Below the pieces are notes generated by a model that was not told where the DNA came from, ran no database searches, and saw only the letters and a program-made list of their open reading frames with translations. Source: Pseudomonas sp. FP2335 (lineage in GTDB: Bacteria; Pseudomonadota; Gammaproteobacteria; Pseudomonadales; Pseudomonadaceae). Taken from it: a DNA stretch of 64,000 nucleotides. Positions 38,501 through 45,845 of the stretch are shown one piece after another (position 1 is the first letter of the stretch; the number at the start of each line of letters is the position of its first letter). The position numbers and the translations under genes are program-made. The DNA is taken from assembly GCF_030687535.1 (NCBI RefSeq), contig NZ_CP117437.1, positions 372,001 through 436,000 on the forward strand. Reading direction: 5' to 3'.

Positions 38501-39042
38501 TCTGGTTGGCGAACATCTTCAGCGACGGCACTGCCGAACCGTTGCCGTATGTGCCGCTGCTCAACCCGCTGGACCTGGGCCTGTTGTTCGCGTTGTTGGG
38601 CGTGTACCTGTGGGCGCGCAGTGTCGCGCCACAGCGTGGGCCGCGCGCAGAGTTGCTCGCCCAGGGGGTCGCGGGCCTGTCGCTGTTTGGGTTCTTTACC
38701 GCGCTGGTGATGCGCACCGCGCACCATTGGGGCGGCGTGCCGTTCCAGCTGGAGGCGTTGCTTGAATCGATGCTGGTGCAAGCCGGCCTGTCGATCGTGT
38801 GGACCCTGATCGCCCTTGGGCTGATGATCGGCGGCCACCTGCGCCATCGTCGCGAAGTGTGGTTGATCGGTGCGGCGCTGATTGCCGTGGTGGTGGCCAA
38901 GTTGTTCTTTGTCGAATTGAGTAACCGTGGCGGCCTGGCGCGGATCGTGTCGTTTATCGGCGTGGGCGGGTTGTTGCTGGTGGTGGGCTACTTTGCGCCG
39001 CTGCCGCCCAAGCGCGTTGAAACTGAAGGAGCATCGTCTTGA
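35521..39042 (+). CDS. Very large DUF2339 polytopic membrane protein
   Basis: The 1173-residue protein starts with two membrane-type segments, then a coiled/Pro-rich stretch (about residues 40-150). From residue 160 onward it has well over twenty hydrophobic helices with short loops, ending at a basic Pro/Lys tail. The composition and arrangement match DUF2339, an uncharacterised family of giant inner-membrane proteins. No catalytic motif could be picked out. Its stop overlaps the ATG of the DUF3999 gene by one base (TGATG), so the two are coupled and probably form a membrane complex. Confidence 0.85.
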   Translation: MQWIFMLIGLALGWTLDESFSDAGIGALLGLGLGQAIRLSQLSAQADKQASQLETTQKALIALGERLRLLEVPTPPVGSARVEPSIPDPTPVAKAPDLVWELPTELAPVPMVAEASQPLPDDVWAPAPAPMPTPSPQEPATPRGPNLIERAISGARNWLFGGNTVLRVGVVLLFLGLAFLLRYATEGMVVPIELRYAGVAAAAVGLLGLGWWLRLRNSHYGLMLQGTGIAVLYLTVFAAMRLHPLIDPSAALGLLVAVTVFSAILAITQDALGLACAAALGGFAAPILTSTGAGNHVALFSYFALLNAGILAIAWFKAWRLLNLIGFVGTFGIGFAWGLRSYTPELLWSTEPFLILFFLMYLAIGLLFTRRKLLEMSDASEDKSRGALLRWSAAKGDYVDGSMLFGPPLVGFGLQFALVQHLEFAAAFSALGLGIIYMGLARLLSGGRALLLAETCLALGVIFASLAIPLGLDARWTAAAWAVEGAGIFWLGLRQQRPLARAFGLLLQLGSAMAFLSELRIGEHSLLDGAPLGALLLGAALLFSFDQLRKAPAEQAADWERRGLPVLASLGLSFVYLLAPLLLQTQGTAISWAIAGLATLFVGLRIGSRTFLFTAFAVQLLGGALFLLRLQGGEGAAVFSAGWSGLLTASLIGLALIGGMLLAARDDMVRGDVRLLRGLSVVLLAGLVLINLAVLFVLPWQSASGVWAASGLLIIWLSLYLQQRVSFVFGLLLQLIGGGSFLLSVPQLLGPLSGEGLRLLGHSGFWTPMVLGLAALVGAWRLQRERHVPVFAVLKLQRLSDVLLVWGAAWWALALISEVLRFVPNALQGPSLLGIAAVSVALWAFGAQRLRWPSLGVLSTLLMPAAGVVLLASLDAYYHPAAQFGWLAWLAVFVVHFISLRRLASTVPGTVLSVAHVLGCWMLIGVLALELRYGLLLLSDQYNAWRWLGWAILPSLYLVLAAAPRNWPWPVSAYPREYRVLAALPLAVLMLGWFWLANIFSDGTAEPLPYVPLLNPLDLGLLFALLGVYLWARSVAPQRGPRAELLAQGVAGLSLFGFFTALVMRTAHHWGGVPFQLEALLESMLVQAGLSIVWTLIALGLMIGGHLRHRREVWLIGAALIAVVVAKLFFVELSNRGGLARIVSFIGVGGLLLVVGYFAPLPPKRVETEGASS

Positions 39043-40391
39043 TGGGCAAGCTGAGTCTGAGTGGGTTGGCGCTGTGGCTGTTGGGTTCGGCGGCCTGCGC
39101 CCAGGAAACGCCGGCCGACTTTTCGGTGCGGGTGCCATTGGCCGTGAGCGGCAACGGCCCGTGGTATCGGCTGGAGTTGCCGCTGGCCGTGCAGTTGAGT
39201 GCGCGCCAGGCAGACCTCAGTGACGTGCGTGTGTTCAACGCCGCCGGTGAGCCGCAGGCCTACGCGTTGTCGCGCCAATCCTCGCAGCGCAGCGAAAGCC
39301 GCACTGTCACCGAGGTGAAGTGGTTCCCGCTGTACGCCGCCGATACCCAGCAGGCGCTGCCCGGCGTGGTGATGAAATCCACCACCGAGGGCACGCTGCT
39401 GGAAATCCGCCCGTCCAGCGCCAAGGGGCCGCAGGTGCTGCGCGGCTGGGTGCTCGACGCCAGCGCGATCAAGGCACCGTTGCAGCAACTGAGCCTGGAT
39501 TGGAGTCGTGAGCACGACGGCTTCCAACGCTTCAGCATCGAGGCCAGCGATGATTTGCAGCATTGGACGCCGTGGGGCGACGGGCAGGTTGCGCGCCTGT
39601 CGTTTGCCGACGAGCGGGTCGAGCAGCATGACGTAAACCTGCCGGGGCAATCGGCGCGCTACCTGCGCCTGGTGTGGCAAGGCCAGGCAGCGCCGTTGCT
39701 GACCTCGGCCAAGCTGGTCAGTGCCACTAGCAGCAGCCTGCCACTGCCGTTGGTATGGTCGCAGCCGTTGGCAGGCACGCGGCTCAGCGCCGGGGAATAC
39801 AGCTGGCAGTTGCCGACCGGGCTGAATGTCGAGCGTTTGCGCATCGAACTGAAACAGCCCAATACCCTGGCGCCCGTCACCTTGTCGGGGCGTCGCGACA
39901 GCAAGCAGGCCTGGCAACCGTTGAGCAACGGGTTGCTCTACCGCCTGACCAGTAACGGCCAGGAGGTGGTGCAGGATGAGTTGCAGCTGCCGGGGCAGGC
40001 CGTCGCTGAACTCAAGTTGCAGGTAGACGAGCGCGGCGCAGGCCTGGGCGTCGAGGCGCCGGCCCTGCACTTTGCCGTGCGCAGCACGCAGTTGGTGTTC
40101 CTGGCGCGGGGTGAGCCGCCGTTCACCCTGGCGCTGGGCAATGCTGCGGCGAAGGCGGCGAATTTGCCGTTGTCGACACTGATTCCTGATTACAGCGCCG
40201 AGCGCCTCAGGGCGTTGGGCCAGGCCACGGTCGCCGGGGACGCGGTGGTCAACACGCCTGTTGCCGCCGCCGCCGTCGAGAGCGGGCCCGACTGGAAAAA
40301 ACTCGGGCTCTGGGCCGTGCTGCTGCTTGGCGTGGCGGCGCTGGGCGCCATGGCCTACAGTTTGCTGCGCAAGCCGCCGGTGGCACGTTAG
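39042..40391 (+). CDS. DUF3999-family periplasmic protein, membrane-anchored
   Basis: The 449-residue protein has a signal peptide (GLALWLLGSAACA, cleavage near residue 20) and a large beta-rich periplasmic region. A C-terminal membrane helix (LWAVLLLGVAALGAMAYSLL) and a short basic tail follow. Several segments look like galactose-binding or Ig-like repeats (YLRLVWQGQ, ELKLQVDERG). The family (DUF3999) is uncharacterised and commonly sits after a DUF2339 gene, as here. Translational coupling suggests the pair function together in the envelope. A carbohydrate-related role is speculation. Confidence 0.82.
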   Translation: MGKLSLSGLALWLLGSAACAQETPADFSVRVPLAVSGNGPWYRLELPLAVQLSARQADLSDVRVFNAAGEPQAYALSRQSSQRSESRTVTEVKWFPLYAADTQQALPGVVMKSTTEGTLLEIRPSSAKGPQVLRGWVLDASAIKAPLQQLSLDWSREHDGFQRFSIEASDDLQHWTPWGDGQVARLSFADERVEQHDVNLPGQSARYLRLVWQGQAAPLLTSAKLVSATSSSLPLPLVWSQPLAGTRLSAGEYSWQLPTGLNVERLRIELKQPNTLAPVTLSGRRDSKQAWQPLSNGLLYRLTSNGQEVVQDELQLPGQAVAELKLQVDERGAGLGVEAPALHFAVRSTQLVFLARGEPPFTLALGNAAAKAANLPLSTLIPDYSAERLRALGQATVAGDAVVNTPVAAAAVESGPDWKKLGLWAVLLLGVAALGAMAYSLLRKPPVAR

Positions 40392-40499
40392 ATAAAGTCC
40401 ATGAACTCTATTGGGTTTAAATCCTCTGATAGGAGGAAATACGCCCCGACTCGCGCTAAACTGCGCGGGTTTTTAGCCCCCCATTCTCCGGAGCCTTAC

Positions 40500-41510
40500 A
40501 TGTCCCGCGTTACCTTGAGTCGCTATTTGATCGAGCAGACCCGCAGCAACAACACGCCTGCCGATCTGCGCTTCCTTATCGAAGTGGTGGCGCGTGCTTG
40601 CAAGGAAATCAGCCACGCCGTGTCCAAAGGCGCACTGGGTGGTGTCCTGGGCAGCATGGGCACTGAAAACGTGCAGGGCGAAGTACAGAAGAAACTCGAC
40701 GTGATCTCCAACGAGATTCTGCTCGAAGCCAACGAATGGGGTGGTCACCTGGCCGGCATGGCGTCCGAAGAAATGGACAATGCCTACCAGATTCCGGGCA
40801 AATACCCGAAAGGTGCGTACCTGCTGGTATTCGACCCACTGGACGGTTCGTCCAACATCGACATCAACGCGCCGGTCGGCACCATCTTCTCGGTACTGCG
40901 TTGCCCGAACGAATACCTGAGCCAGAACGAGCCGCTGAACGAGAAGGCCTTCCTGCAACCCGGCACCCAGCAGGTTGCCGCCGGTTACGCGATCTACGGC
41001 CCACAGACCATGCTGGTGTTGACCCTGGGCGATGGCGTCAAGGGCTTCACCCTGGACCGCGAAATGGGCAGTTTCGTGCTGACCCACGAAGACATCACCA
41101 TTCCTGCATCGACCCAGGAATTCGCGATCAACATGTCCAACCAGCGCCACTGGGAAGAGCCGGTGACCCGCTACGTGGGCGAGCTGATGGCTGGCGAAGA
41201 AGGCCCGCTGAAGAAAAACTTCAACATGCGCTGGGTTGCCGCGATGGTGGCCGACGTACACCGCATCCTGACCCGTGGTGGCCTGTTCATGTACCCACGC
41301 GACAGCCGCGAGCCATCCAAGCCAGGCAAACTGCGCCTGATGTACGAAGCCAACCCGATGTCCTTCCTGGTTGAGCAAGCGGGCGGCGCGTCCACCGACG
41401 GCCATCAGCGCATCCTCGACATCCAGCCTGAAGGCCTGCACCAGCGTGTGGCGGTGTTCCTGGGTTCGAAAGAAGAAGTCGAGCGTGTAACCGCCTACCA
41501 CAAGAAGTAA
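40500..41510 (+). CDS. fbp: Fructose-1,6-bisphosphatase, class I
   Basis: The 336-residue gluconeogenic enzyme hydrolyses fructose-1,6-bisphosphate. Metal and substrate motifs are visible: [34 protein letters not shown] near residue 115 (Asp-Pro-Leu-Asp-Gly), and the C-terminal [16 protein letters not shown]. The ATG at 40500 has CCGGAG eight bases upstream; the frame extends further to 40401 without family similarity. It is monocistronic, followed by a REP pair and a terminator. Confidence 0.97.
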   Translation: MSRVTLSRYLIEQTRSNNTPADLRFLIEVVARACKEISHAVSKGALGGVLGSMGTENVQGEVQKKLDVISNEILLEANEWGGHLAGMASEEMDNAYQIPGKYPKGAYLLVFDPLDGSSNIDINAPVGTIFSVLRCPNEYLSQNEPLNEKAFLQPGTQQVAAGYAIYGPQTMLVLTLGDGVKGFTLDREMGSFVLTHEDITIPASTQEFAINMSNQRHWEEPVTRYVGELMAGEEGPLKKNFNMRWVAAMVADVHRILTRGGLFMYPRDSREPSKPGKLRLMYEANPMSFLVEQAGGASTDGHQRILDIQPEGLHQRVAVFLGSKEEVERVTAYHKK

Positions 41511-41513
41511 CCT

Positions 41514-41606
41514 TTGTAGTGCGCGGGCTTGCCCCGCGCGGCGGTGTGTCAGGTTAGCTTAAGGCGCCTGGTGTACCGCAGCGCGGGCAAGCCCGCTCAC
41601 TACAAG
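41514..41606. repeat. REP pair, divergent subfamily (TTGTAGTGCGCGGGCTTGCC)
   Basis: The inverted pair has the same GCGGGCTTGCCC core as the other REPs but outer ends TTGTAGTG/CACTACAA in place of TGTGGGAG/CTCCCACA. It is the only copy of this subtype in the window. Confidence 0.88.
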
Positions 41607-41626
41607 ATTTTGTGTCGGCTAGAAAG

Positions 41627-41661
41627 CCCCGAAACGTTTCAGCGTTTTCGGGGTTTTTTTT
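41627..41661 (+). terminator. Terminator after fbp
   Basis: Stem CCCCGAAA/TTTCGGGG with an 11-nt loop followed by eight T. Confidence 0.9.
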
Positions 41662-41750
41662 GTTTTTGCCCATCGGGAACCAGACACCCCTTTTCCCTTC
41701 TAAGCTTCTGGCAGACCCCCATGCTGCTTCGTCCCTCCAGGAGTTTTTCC

Positions 41751-42005
41751 ATGTCGTTACGCCGTCTCGCCTTGCTGACTTTTTGCGTGCTGTTGGCCGC
41801 TTGCAGCAAGGTCAACCAAGAAAATTACGCAAAGCTGTCGGCTGGCATGGCCAAGGCCGAGGTGGAGTCGCTGTTGGGTAAGCCGACCGATTGTTCCGGC
41901 GCACTGGGCATGTCCAGCTGCACCTGGGGCGATAAAACCAGCTTTATCAGCGTGCAATATGCCGGTGACAAGGTTCTGATGTTTTCCGGGCAAGGCCTGA
42001 AGTAA
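41751..42005 (+). CDS. Small lipoprotein (SmpA/OmlA-like, DUF3862 type)
   Basis: The 84-residue protein has a lipoprotein signal with lipobox LLAAC (Cys18) and a mature domain KLSAGMAKAEVESLLGKPTDC...SCTWGD. This is the BLIP/BamE-like fold signature in which a GM-x-x-x-EV helix precedes a GxP turn. It is shorter than BamE, so it is a relative and not BamE itself. The start ATG is supported by CCAGGAG; the frame stays open upstream without similarity. It lies 30 bp before blc and may be co-transcribed. Confidence 0.82.
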   Translation: MSLRRLALLTFCVLLAACSKVNQENYAKLSAGMAKAEVESLLGKPTDCSGALGMSSCTWGDKTSFISVQYAGDKVLMFSGQGLK

Positions 42006-42035
42006 ACCGGGGCGTGAGCCTGCGGGAGAAGAAGA

Positions 42036-42605
42036 ATGATCCGTTTTGTTGTGTTCCTTTGTGCCAGCCTGTTTTTGGCGGGCTGCGCCAGCCATTCTGG
42101 CGATGATCTGCAACCCAAGACAGCGAACAACGTCAACCTCAAGCGTTACCAGGGCACCTGGTATGAGTTGGCGCGATTGCCGATGTACTTCCAGCGCAAC
42201 TGCGCGCAGTCCGAAGCCCGCTACACCCTGCTGCCGGATGGCGACATGTCGGTGTTCAACCGCTGCCTGACGACCGAATGGAAGTGGGAAGAAGCCAAGG
42301 GCACGGCCACGCCGCAAGTGCCGGGCAAGACCGACAAGCTCTGGGTCGAATTCAATAACTGGTTCACATCGCTGCTGCCGGGCGTCGCCAAGGGCGATTA
42401 CTGGGTGCTGTATGTCAGCGATGACTACAAGACCGCAATCGTGGGCAGCCCGAGCCGGCGCTACATGTGGATCTTGTCGCGCTCGCCGACGGTCAGTGCC
42501 GACACCCGCGAAGACCTGCTGAGCAGGGCGCGCCAGCAGGGGTATGACACCACTCGGTTGATCTGGCGCACGTCGGACAAAGAGATGGCCAAGACCTCGC
42601 AATAA
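42036..42605 (+). CDS. blc: Outer-membrane lipocalin Blc
   Basis: The 189-residue lipoprotein has lipobox LAGC (Cys15), the lipocalin signature YQGTWYELARLPMYFQ (G-x-W near residue 43), and the C-terminal YVSDDYKTAIVGSPSRRYMWILSR. Bacterial lipocalins bind lysophospholipids or fatty acids and are linked to envelope maintenance under stress. Length is usual. It follows the small lipoprotein on the same strand and is followed by a REPIN. Confidence 0.93.
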   Translation: MIRFVVFLCASLFLAGCASHSGDDLQPKTANNVNLKRYQGTWYELARLPMYFQRNCAQSEARYTLLPDGDMSVFNRCLTTEWKWEEAKGTATPQVPGKTDKLWVEFNNWFTSLLPGVAKGDYWVLYVSDDYKTAIVGSPSRRYMWILSRSPTVSADTREDLLSRARQQGYDTTRLIWRTSDKEMAKTSQ

Positions 42606-42629
42606 CCCCGAGACCACCGTCGATCAAAT

Positions 42630-42718
42630 TGTGGGAGCGGGCTTGCTCGCGAAAGCGGTGTATCAGACGCAGATATTTTGTCTGACCCACCGCTTTCGCG
42701 AGCAAGCCCGCTCCCACA
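42630..42718. repeat. REPIN (GTGGGAGCGGGCTTGC type)
   Basis: Perfect head-facing pair (TGTGGGAGCGGGCTTGCTCG and complement) with inner AAGCGGTG/CACCGCTT, between the convergent blc and hutF genes. Confidence 0.95.
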
Positions 42719-42722
42719 TTTT

Positions 42723-44087
42723 TTAACCGAGCAGGTCCTTCAGTACTTGGGTGAATGCGCGATTGCTGTCTTCTTCGTCAGCGTGCCGACCCTCCCGCAC
42801 CACCCACTTCCCGTTCACCAGCACATCCCGCACCTGCCGATCCCCACCGGCAAACAACCAGCGATTGAGAATGCCATCGTCGCTCGCCGTCGCCAGGTAC
42901 GGATCATTGCCGTCCAGCACCAGCCAATCCGCGCGTCTACCCACCTCCAATCGACCAATCGGTTGGCCCAGCGCCTGTGCGCCGCCGTCCAGTGCCGCAT
43001 CAAACAGCGTGCGGCCCACCATCGGTTGATCGCTGCGATACAAACGGTTGCGCCGCTGATCCCGCAGGCGCTGGCCGTATTCCAGCCAACGCAATTCCTC
43101 CACCACGCTCAACGACACATGGCTGTCGGAACCAATCCCCATGCGCCCGCCTTGCGCGAGAAAGTCTACCGCCGGGAAAATCCCGTCACCCAGGTTCGCC
43201 TCAGTGGTCAGGCACAGCCCGGCAATCGCCCGGCTCTTGGCCATGCGCGCGACTTCATCCGCATCGGCATGAGTGGCATGCACCAGGCACCAGCGTTCAT
43301 CCACTGCAACATTGTCGTACAGCCATTGCAGCGGGCGCTTGCCGCTCCAGGCCAGGCAGTCGTCGACTTCCTTCTGTTGCTCGGCGATGTGGATATGCAC
43401 CGGGCAGGCTTTGTCGCTGGCGCTCAGCACTGCGCTGATTTGTGACGGCGTGACCGCGCGCAGCGAGTGGAAACACAGCCCCAACTGCTGCGCCGGTTGC
43501 GCGGCGAGGATGGGCTGCAGGCGCGCTTGCAGTTCCAGATAGCTTTCAGTGCTGTTGATAAACCGTCGCTGGCCCTCATTCGGTGCCTGGCCGCCAAACC
43601 CGGAGTGGGTATAGAGCACTGGCAGCAACGTCAGGCCGATGCCGCTGCTGGCCGCCGCCTGGCTGATCTGGCGTGACAACTCGGTACGGTCGGCATACGG
43701 CTGGCCGTTGACGTCATGGTGCACGTAGTGGAATTCGGCCACCGAGGTGTAGCCGGCCTTGAGCATTTCGATATACAGCTGGCGCGCGATCACCTGCAAT
43801 TGCTCTGGGCTGATCTTGCCGACCATGCGGTACATCAGCTCGCGCCAGGTCCAGAAACTGTCGTTCGGGTTGCCTGCCACTTCGGCCAAACCGGCCATCG
43901 CACGTTGGAAAGCGTGGGAGTGCAGGTTCGGCATGCCCGCCAAAACCGGGCCTCTCAGCCGTTCGGCGCCGTCTGCGTTGGCATTGGCCGCAACCTTTGT
44001 CAGCAGGCCATCGGCGCTGACTTCAAGACGTACATCATTGGCCCATCCATTAGGCAGCAGTGCGCGTTCGGCAAAGAAAGCGGACAT
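42723..44087 (-). CDS. hutF: Formimidoylglutamate deiminase
   Basis: HutF deaminates N-formimino-L-glutamate to N-formyl-L-glutamate and ammonia, the step that defines the five-step histidine pathway. The 454-residue amidohydrolase-superfamily protein has metal motif NLHSHAFQRAM near residue 57, later HIAEQQKEVDDC and HATHADADE histidines, and the Asp of GIGSDSHVSLS. It is divergent from hutCD, sharing a 108-bp regulatory gap with a HutC operator. HutG downstream completes the route. Confidence 0.96.
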   Translation of the reverse strand: MSAFFAERALLPNGWANDVRLEVSADGLLTKVAANANADGAERLRGPVLAGMPNLHSHAFQRAMAGLAEVAGNPNDSFWTWRELMYRMVGKISPEQLQVIARQLYIEMLKAGYTSVAEFHYVHHDVNGQPYADRTELSRQISQAAASSGIGLTLLPVLYTHSGFGGQAPNEGQRRFINSTESYLELQARLQPILAAQPAQQLGLCFHSLRAVTPSQISAVLSASDKACPVHIHIAEQQKEVDDCLAWSGKRPLQWLYDNVAVDERWCLVHATHADADEVARMAKSRAIAGLCLTTEANLGDGIFPAVDFLAQGGRMGIGSDSHVSLSVVEELRWLEYGQRLRDQRRNRLYRSDQPMVGRTLFDAALDGGAQALGQPIGRLEVGRRADWLVLDGNDPYLATASDDGILNRWLFAGGDRQVRDVLVNGKWVVREGRHADEEDSNRAFTQVLKDLLG

Positions 44088-44116
44088 GATCAGAGCACCC
44101 CGGTCGTGTGTTTATT

Positions 44117-44132
44117 TGTATATACATATACA
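44117..44132. promoter_or_regulatory. HutC operator between hutF and hutC
   Basis: TGTATATACATATACA contains the HutC motif TGTA-N2-TACA plus an overlapping TACA half-site. Its position in the 108-bp divergent gap would let HutC control hutF and its own gene. Confidence 0.8.
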
Positions 44133-44195
44133 GACGTTTGCCTGCTCGGTAAACTCCGGCAATCTATGCATCTTTTCCACCTGCAAGGATTCCCT

Positions 44196-44945
44196 GTGCC
44201 GACTCCGCCCGCCAACTCTTCGCTGGCTGCCCACATGGACGAAAGTCCGGCGCCCTTGTATGCCCGCGTCAAACAGATGATCAGCCAGCAGATCCTCAAC
44301 GGCAATTGGCCGCCCCATTACCGCGTGCCGTCGGAGAGCGAACTGGTCAGCGAGCTGGGCTTCAGCCGCATGACCATCAACCGCGCCCTGCGTGAGCTCA
44401 CCGCCGAAGGGTTGCTGGTGCGAATGCAAGGCGTCGGTACGTTCGTCGCCGAACCCAAGAGTCAGTCAGCGCTGTTTGAAGTGCACAACATTGCCGACGA
44501 GATCGCCTCCCGCGGTCACCGGCACACCTGCCAGGTCATCCACCTGGGCGAAGAGGCCGCCGGTTCCGAGCGCGCCGTCGCCTTGGAAATGCGCGAAGGC
44601 GGGCGGGTGTTCCACTCGTTGATCGTGCACTTCGAAAACGATATTCCGGTGCAAATCGAAGACCGTTTCGTCAATGCCCTGGTAGCGCCGGAATACCTGC
44701 AACAGGATTTCACCCAACAAACCCCCTACGCCTATCTGAACCAGGTCGCACCGTTGACCGAAGGCGAGCATGTGGTCGAGGCGATCCTTGCCGACGCCTC
44801 CGAGTGCAAGTTGCTGCAAATCGAACCCGGCGAACCCTGCCTGTTGATTCGTCGCCGCACCTGGTCGGGCCGCCAGCCGGTGACCGCCGCACGTTTGATC
44901 CACCCCGGCTCGCGCCACAGTCTCGAAGGACGTTTCAGCAAATGA
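44196..44945 (+). CDS. hutC: Histidine utilisation repressor HutC
   Basis: HutC represses hut genes and is released by urocanate. The 249-residue GntR/HutC-subfamily protein has a winged helix (about residues 25-95; RVPSESELVSELGFSRMTINRALREL) and a UTRA effector domain (about 105-245). I chose GTG at 44196 because AGGA lies eight bases upstream; ATGs at 44166 and 44235 are alternatives. Its stop overlaps the hutD start (ATGA). Confidence 0.93.
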   Translation: MPTPPANSSLAAHMDESPAPLYARVKQMISQQILNGNWPPHYRVPSESELVSELGFSRMTINRALRELTAEGLLVRMQGVGTFVAEPKSQSALFEVHNIADEIASRGHRHTCQVIHLGEEAAGSERAVALEMREGGRVFHSLIVHFENDIPVQIEDRFVNALVAPEYLQQDFTQQTPYAYLNQVAPLTEGEHVVEAILADASECKLLQIEPGEPCLLIRRRTWSGRQPVTAARLIHPGSRHSLEGRFSK

Positions 44946-45502
44946 CTGCAGTCAAAGTCTGGCGCGCCGCCGATTACGTGCGCATGCCGTGGAAGAACGG
45001 CGGCGGCAGCACCGAAGAAATCACCCGTGATGCGGGCCAGGGCCTGGACGGTTTTGGCTGGCGCCTGTCGATTGCCGATATTGGCGAGTCGGGCGGCTTT
45101 TCCACCTTCGCCGGTTACCAGCGCGTGATTACCGTGATCCAGGGCGCTGGCATGGTGTTGACCGTCGATGGCGAGGAGCAGCGTGGCTTGTTGCCGCTGC
45201 AGGCGTTTGCGTTCAAGGGTGACAGCCAGGTGTCATGCCGCCTGATCACCGGGCCGATCCGCGATTTCAACCTGATCTATTCGCCACAGCGTTATCACGC
45301 GCGGTTGCAGTGGATCGACGGCGAGCAGCGGTTTTTCAGCACGGCGCAGACGGTGCTGGTGTTCAGTGTCGCTGATGAAGTGAAGGTGCTGGATCACAAG
45401 CTAGGCCATCACGATTGCCTGCAAATCGACGGTAACGCCGGCCTGCTGGACATCGCCGTCAGCGGCCGCAGCTGCATCATCGAACTGACCGCACGCGGTT
45501 AA
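44942..45502 (+). CDS. hutD: HutD family protein
   Basis: The 186-residue bicupin-like HutD protein has the conserved N-terminus MPWKNGGGSTEEI and the QRVITVIQGAG and DFNLIYSP segments. In P. fluorescens SBW25, HutD is reported to limit the upper level of hut expression, possibly by sensing urocanate, but its mechanism is not settled. It is coupled to hutC. A short REP-derived hairpin begins three bases after its stop and may end the hutCD transcript. Confidence 0.93.
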   Translation: MTAVKVWRAADYVRMPWKNGGGSTEEITRDAGQGLDGFGWRLSIADIGESGGFSTFAGYQRVITVIQGAGMVLTVDGEEQRGLLPLQAFAFKGDSQVSCRLITGPIRDFNLIYSPQRYHARLQWIDGEQRFFSTAQTVLVFSVADEVKVLDHKLGHHDCLQIDGNAGLLDIAVSGRSCIIELTARG

Positions 45503-45505
45503 AAG

Positions 45506-45533
45506 TGTGGGAGCAGGCAAGCCAGCTCCCACA
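45506..45533. repeat. Truncated REP hairpin after hutD
   Basis: TGTGGGAGC and GCTCCCACA flank a 10-nt loop (AGGCAAGCCA), a minimal REPIN remnant directly after hutD and followed by TTTGTTT. It could serve as a terminator. Confidence 0.75.
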
Positions 45534-45571
45534 TTTGTTTCCCGCTGTTCATTCGATCTGTTTCCAACCGG

Positions 45572-45588
45572 CGCACCAACTTGTTACC
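45572..45588. promoter_or_regulatory. Possible NtrC/CbrB-type site upstream of hutU
   Basis: CGCACCAACTTGTTACC has a TGCACCA-like left half and an overlapping TGTTAC, the reported CbrB half-site, centred about 187 bp upstream of the predicted hutU start. The match is partial. The rest of the 45534-45740 gap shows no gene. Confidence 0.35.
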
Positions 45589-45740
45589 GAACGCCCCAGC
45601 ATGGCGCAAAGCCATGCGGGCAAGACAACTATCCCCCGCCACAAAACTCCCCCGTAAGAAATTTCATCCAACGCGGAAGCCTTAATTTCCAAGGCTCGCA
45701 CGCTCTTTCCAAAAAATTCTCAACAGCTCCCTCAGCAAGT

Positions 45741-45756
45741 TGGCCGCTCGATTGCA
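45741..45756 (+). promoter_or_regulatory. Sigma-54 promoter of hutU
   Basis: TGGCCGCTCGATTGCA has GG and GC at exact spacing and a perfect TTGCA. The predicted start is near 45767, 79 bp before the hutU GTG. Confidence 0.75.
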
Positions 45757-45760
45757 TATG

Positions 45761-45774
45761 CTTGTATGTACAAG
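45761..45774. promoter_or_regulatory. HutC operator at the hutU start site
   Basis: CTTGTATGTACAAG has perfect 6-bp arms and the HutC core TGTA-N2-TACA. It covers the predicted sigma-54 transcription start, so HutC should block open complex formation or escape. Confidence 0.85.
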
Positions 45775-45845
45775 TAAAGATGTGTGCGTAAGAGTCCGCT
45801 TCGCACCAATCAGGTATGCGCATCGATCGCTGAGGAGTTCTTGTT

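Noticed and set aside
36184..39138. 984-codon minus-strand open frame
   Set aside because: It is entirely antisense to the DUF2339 gene; its Gln/Arg/His-rich translation is the mirror of Leu/Ala-rich membrane coding sequence.
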